64,000 bases of DNA from Winogradskyella sp046545555 (GTDB taxonomy: Bacteria; Bacteroidota; Bacteroidia; Flavobacteriales; Flavobacteriaceae): the NCBI RefSeq assembly GCF_046545555.1, contig NZ_JBHZTH010000001.1, positions 124,001 to 188,000 on the forward strand. Reading direction: 5' to 3'. A program made the translations under genes and the position numbers. Below the pieces are notes generated by a model, which ran no database searches, was not told the DNA's origin, and worked only from the letters and a program-made list of their open reading frames with translations. Shown piece after piece: positions 54,784-62,985 of the stretch (the first letter of the stretch is position 1; each line of letters opens with the position of its first letter).

Positions 54784-57198
54784 TTATTCGATTGTTAAAT
54801 AGGTGCCTTTGAAGTTCTGATTTAACACCATAATCTTCAAAGGTTTATCTTTTGATTCTCTTTTCACTTCAATTGAAGCCTTACCATTTGACATTTCTAT
54901 AGACTCGCTTCCTCTTGGAGTGCCCAGGTTTTTATATGTCTCACCACCAGATAAACATTGAAAATAAACTCTATTTTCATAGTCTAAACATCTTAAACCT
55001 TTGCTATCATGCGCAACTGCCGTAACAAGATAGTTCCCATTTTCTAAAACTTCATAGCTTAGTTTAAGTGCTTTTGCTTTTCCATTTTTAGTAAAACGAT
55101 AATTAACTTTTAATTCATCTTTAACTTCGTCTCCGTCTGTAGTCTTTCCGATTGAAATCAATTCATTTTTTCCTTCTCTAAAATTAAGTGTCCAGTTTAG
55201 ACCTGCTGCCGGAAATGCTTTTGTATCTCGTTTTTTAGTTCCTATGCTCTTTCCATTTAGAAATAATTCAACCTCAGGACAGTTGCTATATACACTGATA
55301 TCTCGAGCTAAACCCTTTGGGCCTTGACGCTCTGTCCAAGTATGAGATTCTATGTACGTAAAAGGATCTGATGTATTCCAATAACTTTTAAATACATAAA
55401 ATGCGTCTTTTGGATTATTCTCTCTGTCCACCAAACCTTTTTGATTCATATAAGGAATCGCATTTTCTGGTCGTAATGGTGTTCCAAAATCTTTAAAAGC
55501 CCATTGCGCATTACCTATGAATGTTGAATCATTTTCAGAAATACGTAAATGCCAATCAAATAAATCTACAATATAATTCTCGCTCCAATCTCCTATTTGC
55601 GCAATATTGGCAACATTGGTTTGTACAATGGCTTCCTCCCAACCATCTGCCTTAATTTTTCCCTCTCCAGTAATTGGATTTTCTGTATGTCTGCCTACAT
55701 GACTAGAACCGCCATATTCAGTGTGTATAAAATGCTTGTATTCTTCTTTATACTGATCGATAGCTTTTTGATAGCTTTTATAACTCCCAGAATACCAACC
55801 CGACCAAATTGAAGGAGAAAACACATCTACGATATCTGCACCTTCATAGTATTTTCTGATCGCGGTTTTACGTGTAGGATCTAATCTATATGCGTAGTCA
55901 TTCAATTCTTTTAAATAGACATTTATATTTTCTCTATTGTCACCTCCTTCAAAATCTGGTAACCAATAAATTTCGTTTCCTAATGACCAAAAAATAATAC
56001 TTGGATGATTATAGTTTTGCTCAATAATTTCTTTGAGCATACCTTTAGTATTAGTTTTCCATGTATCATTTCCAAGACCACCTCGACACCATGGCAACTC
56101 ATCCCAAACTAACAAACCTAATTCATCACAAGCTTTATAAACTTCTGGATCTTGAGGGTAATGTGCTAAACGCACAAAATTGGTTCCCATCTCTTTAATG
56201 AGTTCCATATCTGCTCTGTGCATTTCATTAGTCATAGCTGCGCCAACACCTGCATGTTCTTCGTGTCTATGTGTTCCTCTTAGTAATAATCGTTTTCCGT
56301 TAAGGTAAAAAGCTCCATAATCTTTAAACTCAAACCATCTAAAACCGACGCGTTCTGAAACCTCATCTATAACTTTATCATTTTCTAAAAGTTGAACTTT
56401 TAAAGTATATAGATTAGGATGGTCTGTATGCCAAAGTTTAATATCTTTTAATTCATTAAAGCTTATTTCTAATTCAGAATCAGTGGCACCAAATGTTTGA
56501 GTCTGCACTTCTTTGCCATCTAAATCCATTAATGTTGCTTTAATTCTTGAATCATTATTTGAATTACTAATATTAAAAGTTGCGAGTAAGTCTGCACTTT
56601 TATCTGAGACATTTGGTGTCGTAATCTTTAAGTTAGATAAATGTTGTTTTGGCAAAGTCACTAACCAAACATCTCTTGTAATACCTCCAAAAATGAAGAA
56701 GTCGCTCTTTTGTGATGGAATAACCTCTGGGTCATATCCATTATCAGCTCGAACTAAAATTTCATTTGTTCCTTGTGAAATAGCGTCCGTAATATCAATC
56801 GTAAAACCGATATATCCACCAATATGACCACCCACTTTTTTTCCGTTTACGTAGACTTCACTTGTAATATTAACACCTTCAAAATAAAGTTGATAGATTT
56901 GACCTGAAACTATTGAATATATATCCAAATCCTTTTTATACCAACTCCCTGTTCGTCTATAACCAGGCTCTAAATCAGTAGCATCTAATGCATTCCATGT
57001 ATGTGGTACATTTATAGGCTCCCAATTATTTTGACTTAAGGCCTCATCGATACTATTTGTATCATTTTCTAGATAAGACCAATTATCGTTAATATTTATT
57101 TTACTTCGTTCTTGATTACTATTTTCAGTAGAACTTCCACAAGAAAATAATACTATACTCAGGCAAAACAATCGTACTAATTTTGATTTTAATATCAT
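54784..57198 (-). CDS. Glycoside hydrolase family 2 lipoprotein
   Basis: The 804-residue protein has a lipobox ending at Cys20 (IVLFSC). A sugar-binding jelly-roll (about 35-190), an Ig-like domain (about 195-285) and the GH2 TIM barrel follow, with the acid/base Glu in FWSLGNEIYW near residue 408 and the nucleophile Glu in HTEYGGS near 493. A C-terminal beta domain completes it. The family acts as beta-galactosidase, glucuronidase or mannosidase. The surface lipoprotein location suggests it trims oligosaccharide before or after import. It abuts the GH88 gene directly. The precise sugar is not decided by the sequence. Confidence 0.92.
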   Translation of the reverse strand: MILKSKLVRLFCLSIVLFSCGSSTENSNQERSKININDNWSYLENDTNSIDEALSQNNWEPINVPHTWNALDATDLEPGYRRTGSWYKKDLDIYSIVSGQIYQLYFEGVNITSEVYVNGKKVGGHIGGYIGFTIDITDAISQGTNEILVRADNGYDPEVIPSQKSDFFIFGGITRDVWLVTLPKQHLSNLKITTPNVSDKSADLLATFNISNSNNDSRIKATLMDLDGKEVQTQTFGATDSELEISFNELKDIKLWHTDHPNLYTLKVQLLENDKVIDEVSERVGFRWFEFKDYGAFYLNGKRLLLRGTHRHEEHAGVGAAMTNEMHRADMELIKEMGTNFVRLAHYPQDPEVYKACDELGLLVWDELPWCRGGLGNDTWKTNTKGMLKEIIEQNYNHPSIIFWSLGNEIYWLPDFEGGDNRENINVYLKELNDYAYRLDPTRKTAIRKYYEGADIVDVFSPSIWSGWYSGSYKSYQKAIDQYKEEYKHFIHTEYGGSSHVGRHTENPITGEGKIKADGWEEAIVQTNVANIAQIGDWSENYIVDLFDWHLRISENDSTFIGNAQWAFKDFGTPLRPENAIPYMNQKGLVDRENNPKDAFYVFKSYWNTSDPFTYIESHTWTERQGPKGLARDISVYSNCPEVELFLNGKSIGTKKRDTKAFPAAGLNWTLNFREGKNELISIGKTTDGDEVKDELKVNYRFTKNGKAKALKLSYEVLENGNYLVTAVAHDSKGLRCLDYENRVYFQCLSGGETYKNLGTPRGSESIEMSNGKASIEVKRESKDKPLKIMVLNQNFKGTYLTIE

Positions 57199-58383
57199 CT
57201 ATTCTAATGCTTTTAATCTTAATAAGGTTTCTAAAAAATAATAATCACCATAAACTATTGGTTCGTCCATTTCATCTTTTTTAGGCCAATTACCAGTGCT
57301 GTGATCTAATATAAATGGAGCTTGAATTGTCGTGTCTAAAACATACTTATTAGACTTTAAACTATTAATTACTTTCTTACTATAATTTAAATAAGCTTCA
57401 TTCTTTGTGTAGCCATAAAGTTCTACCAATGCCGAAGAAACGACTGTCCCGGCCGATACGTCTCTTGGAGCATTTGGTATTGCAGAATCATCGAAATCCC
57501 AATATGGAATGCCATCCTCTGGCAAATTTTTATGACCTAAGTAAAAGTTTGCTGTTGCCTTGGCACGCTCTATATACTTAGGATTTTTGGTGTATCTATA
57601 AGCCATTGTAAATCCATAAATAGCCCAACCTTGTCCTCGTGCCCATGACGACTCATCGCTAAATCCTTGATGCGTTACTTTCATTCTAATAATAGTTGTT
57701 ATGGTATCATAATCTAAAACATGATACGAACTATGATCTGATCTAAAATGATTTTTTAAAGTTGTATTTGCATGCGTAACTGCTAACTTATGATAAGTAC
57801 TATCTCCAGATATTTTAGTGGCCTCAAAGAGCAATTCTAAATTCATCATATTATCAATAATTACAGGAAATTGCCATCGTTTTTTATTGAAATCCCATGA
57901 GCGAATACTTCCAATATTCTCATTGAATCTTGTGCTCAACGTTTGCGCACTTTTTACAATTATAGATTTATAGACTTCATTATCTTCAAACTTCAAACCA
58001 TTGCCAAAACTACAGAAGACCTTAAAACCCATATCGTGAGTTCTATCATTAAACTTTTCTTTCTCAATAAAAGCAGTCCATTCCTTTGCTTTTTCTTTAA
58101 AATCTTCATCACCTGTTAACTCATAAATTTGCCATAGGTTACCTGCAAAGAAACCGCTCGTCCAATCTTTTGAAGGTACTTTTTTAATTGCTTTATTTTT
58201 GTGAGAATAACTTCTAGGAAAAGCAATTGAATCAACTTTATAATCTAACAACTTTGAATACCGATTTTCGAGTTTTGCTTTTATTGACTCAGAGTTTTCC
58301 ACGATAGAATTACTCTCATTCTTGCAACTTAACATCACTAGAAAAAAGAAAATAGTTGTATAATTAAAATTCTTTTTTATCAT
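57199..58383 (-). CDS. GH88 unsaturated uronyl hydrolase (lipoprotein)
   Basis: The 394-residue protein has a lipobox ending at Cys20 (LVMLSC) and an (alpha/alpha)6 barrel. The two catalytic aspartates lie in RTHDMGF (near residue 117) and FPVIIDNMMN (near 175). GH88 removes the 4,5-unsaturated uronic acid left at the non-reducing end after a lyase cut. Its presence in the same operon shows that the target polysaccharide contains uronic acid cleaved by lyases. It lies 2 bases from the beta-helix gene and is followed with zero spacing by the GH2 gene. Confidence 0.92.
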   Translation of the reverse strand: MIKKNFNYTTIFFFLVMLSCKNESNSIVENSESIKAKLENRYSKLLDYKVDSIAFPRSYSHKNKAIKKVPSKDWTSGFFAGNLWQIYELTGDEDFKEKAKEWTAFIEKEKFNDRTHDMGFKVFCSFGNGLKFEDNEVYKSIIVKSAQTLSTRFNENIGSIRSWDFNKKRWQFPVIIDNMMNLELLFEATKISGDSTYHKLAVTHANTTLKNHFRSDHSSYHVLDYDTITTIIRMKVTHQGFSDESSWARGQGWAIYGFTMAYRYTKNPKYIERAKATANFYLGHKNLPEDGIPYWDFDDSAIPNAPRDVSAGTVVSSALVELYGYTKNEAYLNYSKKVINSLKSNKYVLDTTIQAPFILDHSTGNWPKKDEMDEPIVYGDYYFLETLLRLKALE

Positions 58384-58385
58384 AT

Positions 58386-60044
58386 TCAGTCCAGTTTTAA
58401 TCGCTTTTTTAATTGATATCTATATAGTGACGGAATGGTATCAACAGTTTTATTTACTAATTCTATATATGCCATGGGTTTATAATTTACAGTAAAGTTA
58501 TGATTACCATTAACTCCAATAACTCTTGCATATGGTCCGTCCTTCATACCATTTAAAAGTATAGGGCTTTTTGAGTCAGTGCCATTTAAAATATTGACAT
58601 GTATATTCCAAAATGTACTAAAAGCACCATGTGACGGTTTCCAATAACCAGCCCCTCCGCCAGCAAATAAAGGATAACTCATATCTTCTTTTGGAGTTAA
58701 ATGCACCTTGATTCCATCAAACAAATTCTGATGATTAGCACCAGAATGCTGATCTAATATTGGATCTACAAAAACTTCGCAATCTAAATATACACTCTTG
58801 GTGGAAAGTGTATTAAAACTAAGAGGATGTACTGCTTTATTGTATACTTTAATGTCTTTAGCCAAGACGTTATAGGTACCAGACATAGCTACTGTATAAT
58901 GCGCTAAATGCTCGCCTTTTGTAATAATATTATTAATAGTAACATTGGCTATTTCTTCAGTTAAGATACCACTATCAGCATTTTCAATAACAACGTCGTT
59001 CACCCAACTATTATAAACACGCGTCAAATAAATACCGTTATTACCAGGCTCTACATGATGCGCAACTCTTGGAGCATCTGGAAATGTGATTTTCAAATGT
59101 TCTATACCCACTTCTTTGAGATGCTTCCAAACCACTAATTGTGACTTATAATTTGGTTTAATATTAATCGTTAATGGACTATTTATTGTAATTGAATTAC
59201 CTGAGATTTTAGTAATCTCAATTTGTTGTTTTACTATTGGTAAATCAGGAAAATTCCAATGGTGTGAACCAATTTTTTCGACTTCGTTTTTATATAAATC
59301 TTCAATAATTTCACCTTCTTTTCCATCCTTATTAAAAAGTTGAAGCTCTACAATATCACCGACATTTAAATTATTTCTATCTGTGACTTTAAACGTAAAC
59401 TCACCACGTTTACCATGTGATACTTTTGCAACAACACCATAAGGCTTCTCGTATTTTTGTAGATAAGGTTTCACTCGAGTTTCAGGGACTTTAGTCCAGA
59501 TAAATCCTCCTGACCAAGCATATTGAGAAAATGGTAAATCAATATTATTTTCTTTTTCTCGTTGACGCTTATCAAACTCTATTAGATATTCGCGAAGCTC
59601 TTTTAATTCTTCTGGATCTTCGCAGTACATTAGTGGTCTAGGTAAATAAATCTCTGTACCATCATCACCTGATCCTGTACCTCTTAGTACAAAATTACTG
59701 CGCTCTAAATACAAAATGTCACTTAAAATCAATCTACCAGCAGGTAACTGTAAGGTTACTTTTCCTTCTACTTTAGAAGCTTCGCTTACAGCTAATTTTA
59801 AGGCTTTAGAGTCATCACGTCCATCATTACTAATGACTCCAAAATCTACAGCATTTATAGTTTTACCTAATGATGACGGAATTTCAAATTCTCCATTATG
59901 ATAACCAGCAAAACTAAAATCTGGTAAGTAATTTTCTTTAATAATTGTTTTGTCGACTATAATTCTTGGAATTTCTTGCGCGCACAAAACAGTACTAAAA
60001 AATAAGACTGAAAAAATAAAAAGGATTTTTTTTTTAAAATTCAT
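58386..60044 (-). CDS. Secreted beta-helix protein of pectate-lyase/DUF4955 type, candidate polysaccharide lyase
   Basis: The 552-residue protein has a signal peptide (cleavage after FSTVLCAQ). Near residue 63 it has the pectate-lyase-3 opening INAVDFGVISNDGRDDSKALKLAV, then parallel-beta-helix turns (VTLQLPAGRLILSDIL, VNDVVIENADSGILTEEIANVTI). This layout resembles the DUF4955 group of PUL proteins. No established lyase signature with named catalytic residues can be assigned by eye. Operon partnership with GH88 and GH2 makes it a plausible lyase or glycosidase of a uronic-acid polymer. It is the first gene of the operon, under the 60161 palindrome. Confidence 0.82.
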   Translation of the reverse strand: MNFKKKILFIFSVLFFSTVLCAQEIPRIIVDKTIIKENYLPDFSFAGYHNGEFEIPSSLGKTINAVDFGVISNDGRDDSKALKLAVSEASKVEGKVTLQLPAGRLILSDILYLERSNFVLRGTGSGDDGTEIYLPRPLMYCEDPEELKELREYLIEFDKRQREKENNIDLPFSQYAWSGGFIWTKVPETRVKPYLQKYEKPYGVVAKVSHGKRGEFTFKVTDRNNLNVGDIVELQLFNKDGKEGEIIEDLYKNEVEKIGSHHWNFPDLPIVKQQIEITKISGNSITINSPLTINIKPNYKSQLVVWKHLKEVGIEHLKITFPDAPRVAHHVEPGNNGIYLTRVYNSWVNDVVIENADSGILTEEIANVTINNIITKGEHLAHYTVAMSGTYNVLAKDIKVYNKAVHPLSFNTLSTKSVYLDCEVFVDPILDQHSGANHQNLFDGIKVHLTPKEDMSYPLFAGGGAGYWKPSHGAFSTFWNIHVNILNGTDSKSPILLNGMKDGPYARVIGVNGNHNFTVNYKPMAYIELVNKTVDTIPSLYRYQLKKRLKLD

Positions 60045-60160
60045 TCTTATGCTTTTATATTATAAATAAACCATTTACCTGACTTAATACTCATGTTACC
60101 TCAACTATTTAATTTGGTATAGTTTTAGCCTTAATTCTTTTAAATATAGAAAATAACCTC

Positions 60161-60180
60161 TAAATTGGTTAACCAATTTA
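60161..60180. promoter_or_regulatory. Perfect 20-bp palindromic operator between divergent lyase genes
   Basis: TAAATTGGTTAACCAATTTA is a perfect palindrome with the ATTGGT-TA-ACCAAT core, 10 bases before the ATG at 60191 and 116 bases before the divergent gene. The same core occurs at 54741. It is probably bound by the FCD-GntR regulator of this PUL, to repress both directions. Confidence 0.7.
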
Positions 60181-60190
60181 AAATTAAATT

Positions 60191-61255
60191 ATGAAAAAGG
60201 CTATTTACAGTTTACTTGCGATTTATTTTATGACTGAAATAACAAACGCGCAAGTCACATTAAATGCTAACGGAGAAGGTAACACCTATGAAGATATTAA
60301 TGCTGTTTTAGCACCTAACTATGATGTGGTTGAAGTGCCTGATTGTGCTCATAGTGGTTTTGGTCGCCATATAGATGAAATATTTGATGAAGAATTAAAT
60401 ACCTATGTATTTCGATTTATCGCACATACTGCTTATGATAATGATCGTTGCAAGAAGTTTGACAGACAACGTATAGAAATAAAGAGTTATGGTAAATCAC
60501 CAGAAAACACAAAAGGTTCCGAGGGTGAAACGGTTGAATATAAATGGAAATTTAAACTACCAAGTAACTTCAAGGTTTCAAAAAACTTTACACATTTGCA
60601 CCAAATAAAATCTGTAGGAAGCGAATATTCTTCTCGCCCAATTATTTCGTTAACTGCTAGAAAAGGAACACCTGACCGTTTAGAACTGAGATATGCACCT
60701 ACTTATGAGCAAAGCACCATAAAATCAGTAGAATTAGATTTACTTAAAGGACATTGGGTTGAAGTTACTGAAGTTATTCATTATTCAAATAAAGGCAGCT
60801 ATTCCATAGAAATTAAGAAAATCTCTAATGATTCTAAAATATTTGAATACTCTAATGATTATATGGATATGTGGCAAGATGGTTCTGATTTTTCACGTCC
60901 TAAATGGGGCATCTATAGAAGTTTAAAACGTAAAGAAGACTTAAAAGACGAAATGGTTTTATTTAATAGTTTTAGTATTGATGAAATTGCTGATATCACA
61001 ATTGAAGAACTATCAATAAAAGCTCATAAAAAACTATTAAAAGTAGATAATAAAAAAGCCGTCGTAAATTTTAAAAACTTAAAAGCCAAAGATTACGATA
61101 GTGTTAAACTATTTGATAATAATGGTGAAGAAATTGTAATTAAAAAAAGACTTAAGAAGTATAAACTAGATATTTCAGAATTAAACACCGGACTATATTA
61201 CATTGCTTTTCTAAAATCTAAGCGTGTAGTTAAAGTTCTTAAATATAATTTATAA
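60191..61255 (+). CDS. T9SS-secreted polysaccharide lyase resembling ulvan lyase PL28 (heparin-lyase-like jelly roll)
   Basis: The 354-residue protein has a signal peptide (cleavage after TNAQ). A jelly-roll lyase domain follows (about 22-275), with the segments VTLNANGEGNTYEDINAVL, CAHSGFGRHIDEIFDEEL, NDRCKKFDRQRIEIKSYGKSP and FTHLHQIKSVG. Its closest match that I can recall is the ulvan lyase family PL28, with a QR-E motif and HxHQ strand. A type A T9SS sorting domain ends it (GLYYIAFLKSKR). It should be surface or secreted. The family number is from memory of motifs, not a search; related heparin-lyase-like families (PL13, PL20) are alternatives. Confidence 0.78.
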   Translation: MKKAIYSLLAIYFMTEITNAQVTLNANGEGNTYEDINAVLAPNYDVVEVPDCAHSGFGRHIDEIFDEELNTYVFRFIAHTAYDNDRCKKFDRQRIEIKSYGKSPENTKGSEGETVEYKWKFKLPSNFKVSKNFTHLHQIKSVGSEYSSRPIISLTARKGTPDRLELRYAPTYEQSTIKSVELDLLKGHWVEVTEVIHYSNKGSYSIEIKKISNDSKIFEYSNDYMDMWQDGSDFSRPKWGIYRSLKRKEDLKDEMVLFNSFSIDEIADITIEELSIKAHKKLLKVDNKKAVVNFKNLKAKDYDSVKLFDNNGEEIVIKKRLKKYKLDISELNTGLYYIAFLKSKRVVKVLKYNL

Positions 61256-61266
61256 TGATTGTCCTG

Positions 61267-62037
61267 TTACATATTGTAAACACCACCGTTTATATCTAAA
61301 GTAGCACCAGTAATAAAGCCGTCGTATTCTGAGGCTAAATATAAAACAGCTCGTGCTACATCATCTGCATTACCTGCGCGTTGTATCGGTATACTAGAAG
61401 TTGTTGCGGCAGCCGACTCTTTAGTTGTATGCGTATTATGAAATGAAGTTCCAAGAATGAGACCTGGTGCAACTGCATTAACTCTAGTTCCTGCTGGTCC
61501 AAATTCTGTAGCTAAGGCTCTAGTAAAAGTTAAGATTGCTCCTTTACTGGTAGCATAAGCAAGGGATCCTGGATGACCACCCTTACGACCAGCGAGAGAG
61601 GCTAAATTGACAATACTGCTATTAGTATTTCTCCCTAAGTGAGGTCCTGCAGCTCTCGTGACAAACATCATAGAAGTAAGGTTTATGTCCATAACTTTAT
61701 TCCAAAAGTCAGTCTCCATATCGCTTAACAAGTTGCGAGCTACGAGAGAACCAGCATTATTAATTAAGATATCCAAGCCTCCAAAAGCTTCAACTGTTTT
61801 CTCAATTAATTCGTTCGCATCTTCTTCTTTAGTTAGATCACCACTTATAGCTATTGCTTTCTGCCCTTTATCTATGGCATATTTCGTTAATTGATTAGCT
61901 TTATCAGCACTAGAAAAATAGTGAATAGATACGTTAGCACCATGATCAATAAAATGTTTAGTTATTGATTCACCTATTCCCTGAGCACCTGCCGTTATTA
62001 GGACATTTTTACCTTTCAATTTATTTTCAATTTTCAA
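61267..62037 (-). CDS. Short-chain dehydrogenase/reductase
   Basis: The 256-residue classical SDR has the nucleotide motif TAGAQGIGESI (residues 15-25), NNAGSLV, the catalytic Ser in VNLASLAG, and YATSK (Tyr/Lys). In alginate loci of Flavobacteria an SDR reduces the unsaturated uronate product DEH, so this is a likely DEH reductase, an inference from context. It is 72 bases downstream of the GntR gene, in the same direction, so it is probably one transcript. The 3' end is 11 bases from the convergent lyase gene. Confidence 0.9.
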   Translation of the reverse strand: MKIENKLKGKNVLITAGAQGIGESITKHFIDHGANVSIHYFSSADKANQLTKYAIDKGQKAIAISGDLTKEEDANELIEKTVEAFGGLDILINNAGSLVARNLLSDMETDFWNKVMDINLTSMMFVTRAAGPHLGRNTNSSIVNLASLAGRKGGHPGSLAYATSKGAILTFTRALATEFGPAGTRVNAVAPGLILGTSFHNTHTTKESAAATTSSIPIQRAGNADDVARAVLYLASEYDGFITGATLDINGGVYNM

Positions 62038-62109
62038 AATAAAACAGTATTAATCGTTATTGATGATCTTATGGTAACTAGTTATTGGTTTATGTTTTAT
62101 TATTCACAG

Positions 62110-62820
62110 CTAGCTAGCACTACAATATTCGTATAGCTTTTTAAAATGTTCTTTCATCTTTGCTCTAGCCATTTTTGCATCTTGATTTTTAATAGCTTCA
62201 AAAATTTCCGTATGTTCCTTAACCCTTAGATCATCTAAATAATTATAATCTAAATGATACTTTTTAAAATCCATAATTATTTGGGGCGTTATGGTAATCA
62301 TAAACATATTTAAGGCTACATTACCACTTGCTTTGGCAATTGCTAAATGAAACAATAAATCTTCTTGAACTGCCACATCACCTGCGTCTATTTTACTATT
62401 ATGAGCAAGTATTGCCTCCTTTATATTAATAAGATCTTTCTCAGTCCGCCTTTCCGCTGCCAAGCTTACAGCTTTTAATTCTAGTAAAATTCTAACCTCA
62501 ATTAATGCTTTAAAATCTGGTATACCTAAATCTAAAATATCTTTTATCATACCATTCATAGCAATCGGTCCGATATTGGCTATAAACGTGCCACTTTGAG
62601 GCATCGACTTTAATATTCCGTAAGATTCTAGTTTTAAAATTGCGGCTCTTACAGTTCTTCTGCTTACATTAAATTTTTCTGATAAAACGCGTTCAGAGGG
62701 TAATTTATCTCCAGGTTCTAACTTTTTATGATTAATTAAATCACGTAGATCAATTATTAAATTATTTATACGGTTTGCTCTTTCCTGATTTTCATTCTTT
62801 GCAAGGACTTCTATATTCAT
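62110..62820 (-). CDS. FCD-type GntR (FadR subfamily) transcriptional regulator
   Basis: The 236-residue protein has a winged helix-turn-helix (about 15-85; GDKLPSERVLSEKFNVSRRTVRAAILKLESYG) and an all-helical FCD ligand domain (about 95-230). Its conserved His residues (LLFHLAIAKASGN and VKEHTEIFEAI) are typical of metal-assisted carboxylate binding. Ligands in uronate loci are often hexuronates or KDG. It is the natural candidate for the TGGT-NN-ACCA operators found at 54741 and 60164. It probably represses the PUL until an unsaturated uronate binds. Confidence 0.93.
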   Translation of the reverse strand: MNIEVLAKNENQERANRINNLIIDLRDLINHKKLEPGDKLPSERVLSEKFNVSRRTVRAAILKLESYGILKSMPQSGTFIANIGPIAMNGMIKDILDLGIPDFKALIEVRILLELKAVSLAAERRTEKDLINIKEAILAHNSKIDAGDVAVQEDLLFHLAIAKASGNVALNMFMITITPQIIMDFKKYHLDYNYLDDLRVKEHTEIFEAIKNQDAKMARAKMKEHFKKLYEYCSAS

Positions 62821-62913
62821 AAACCTTCTTTAAACCAAATCATATTGGATTATCAAATTTATTAAAATTATATGGAAAGTGTATAAATATCTATTTTACC
62901 TAAATTCATAAAA

Positions 62914-62955
62914 AAGTTTACCGGTTAGACTGAACAATCTAAACCGGTAAACCAA
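62914..62955 (-). terminator. Terminator of the susCD transcript
   Basis: Reading leftward, GTTTACCGGTTTAGA pairs with TCTAACCGGTAAAC across an 8-base loop (one bulge), followed by TTTTT. It lies 31 bases after the susD stop. Confidence 0.85.
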
Positions 62956-62985
62956 ACTAATCTCAGCAAATCAATTACTAATATT

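Noticed and set aside
62911..62960. ACCGGTTTAGA inverted repeat as a third GntR operator
   Set aside because: It forms a long hairpin followed by Ts in the leftward direction directly after the susD stop, so it is a terminator, and its core differs from TGGT-NN-ACCA.
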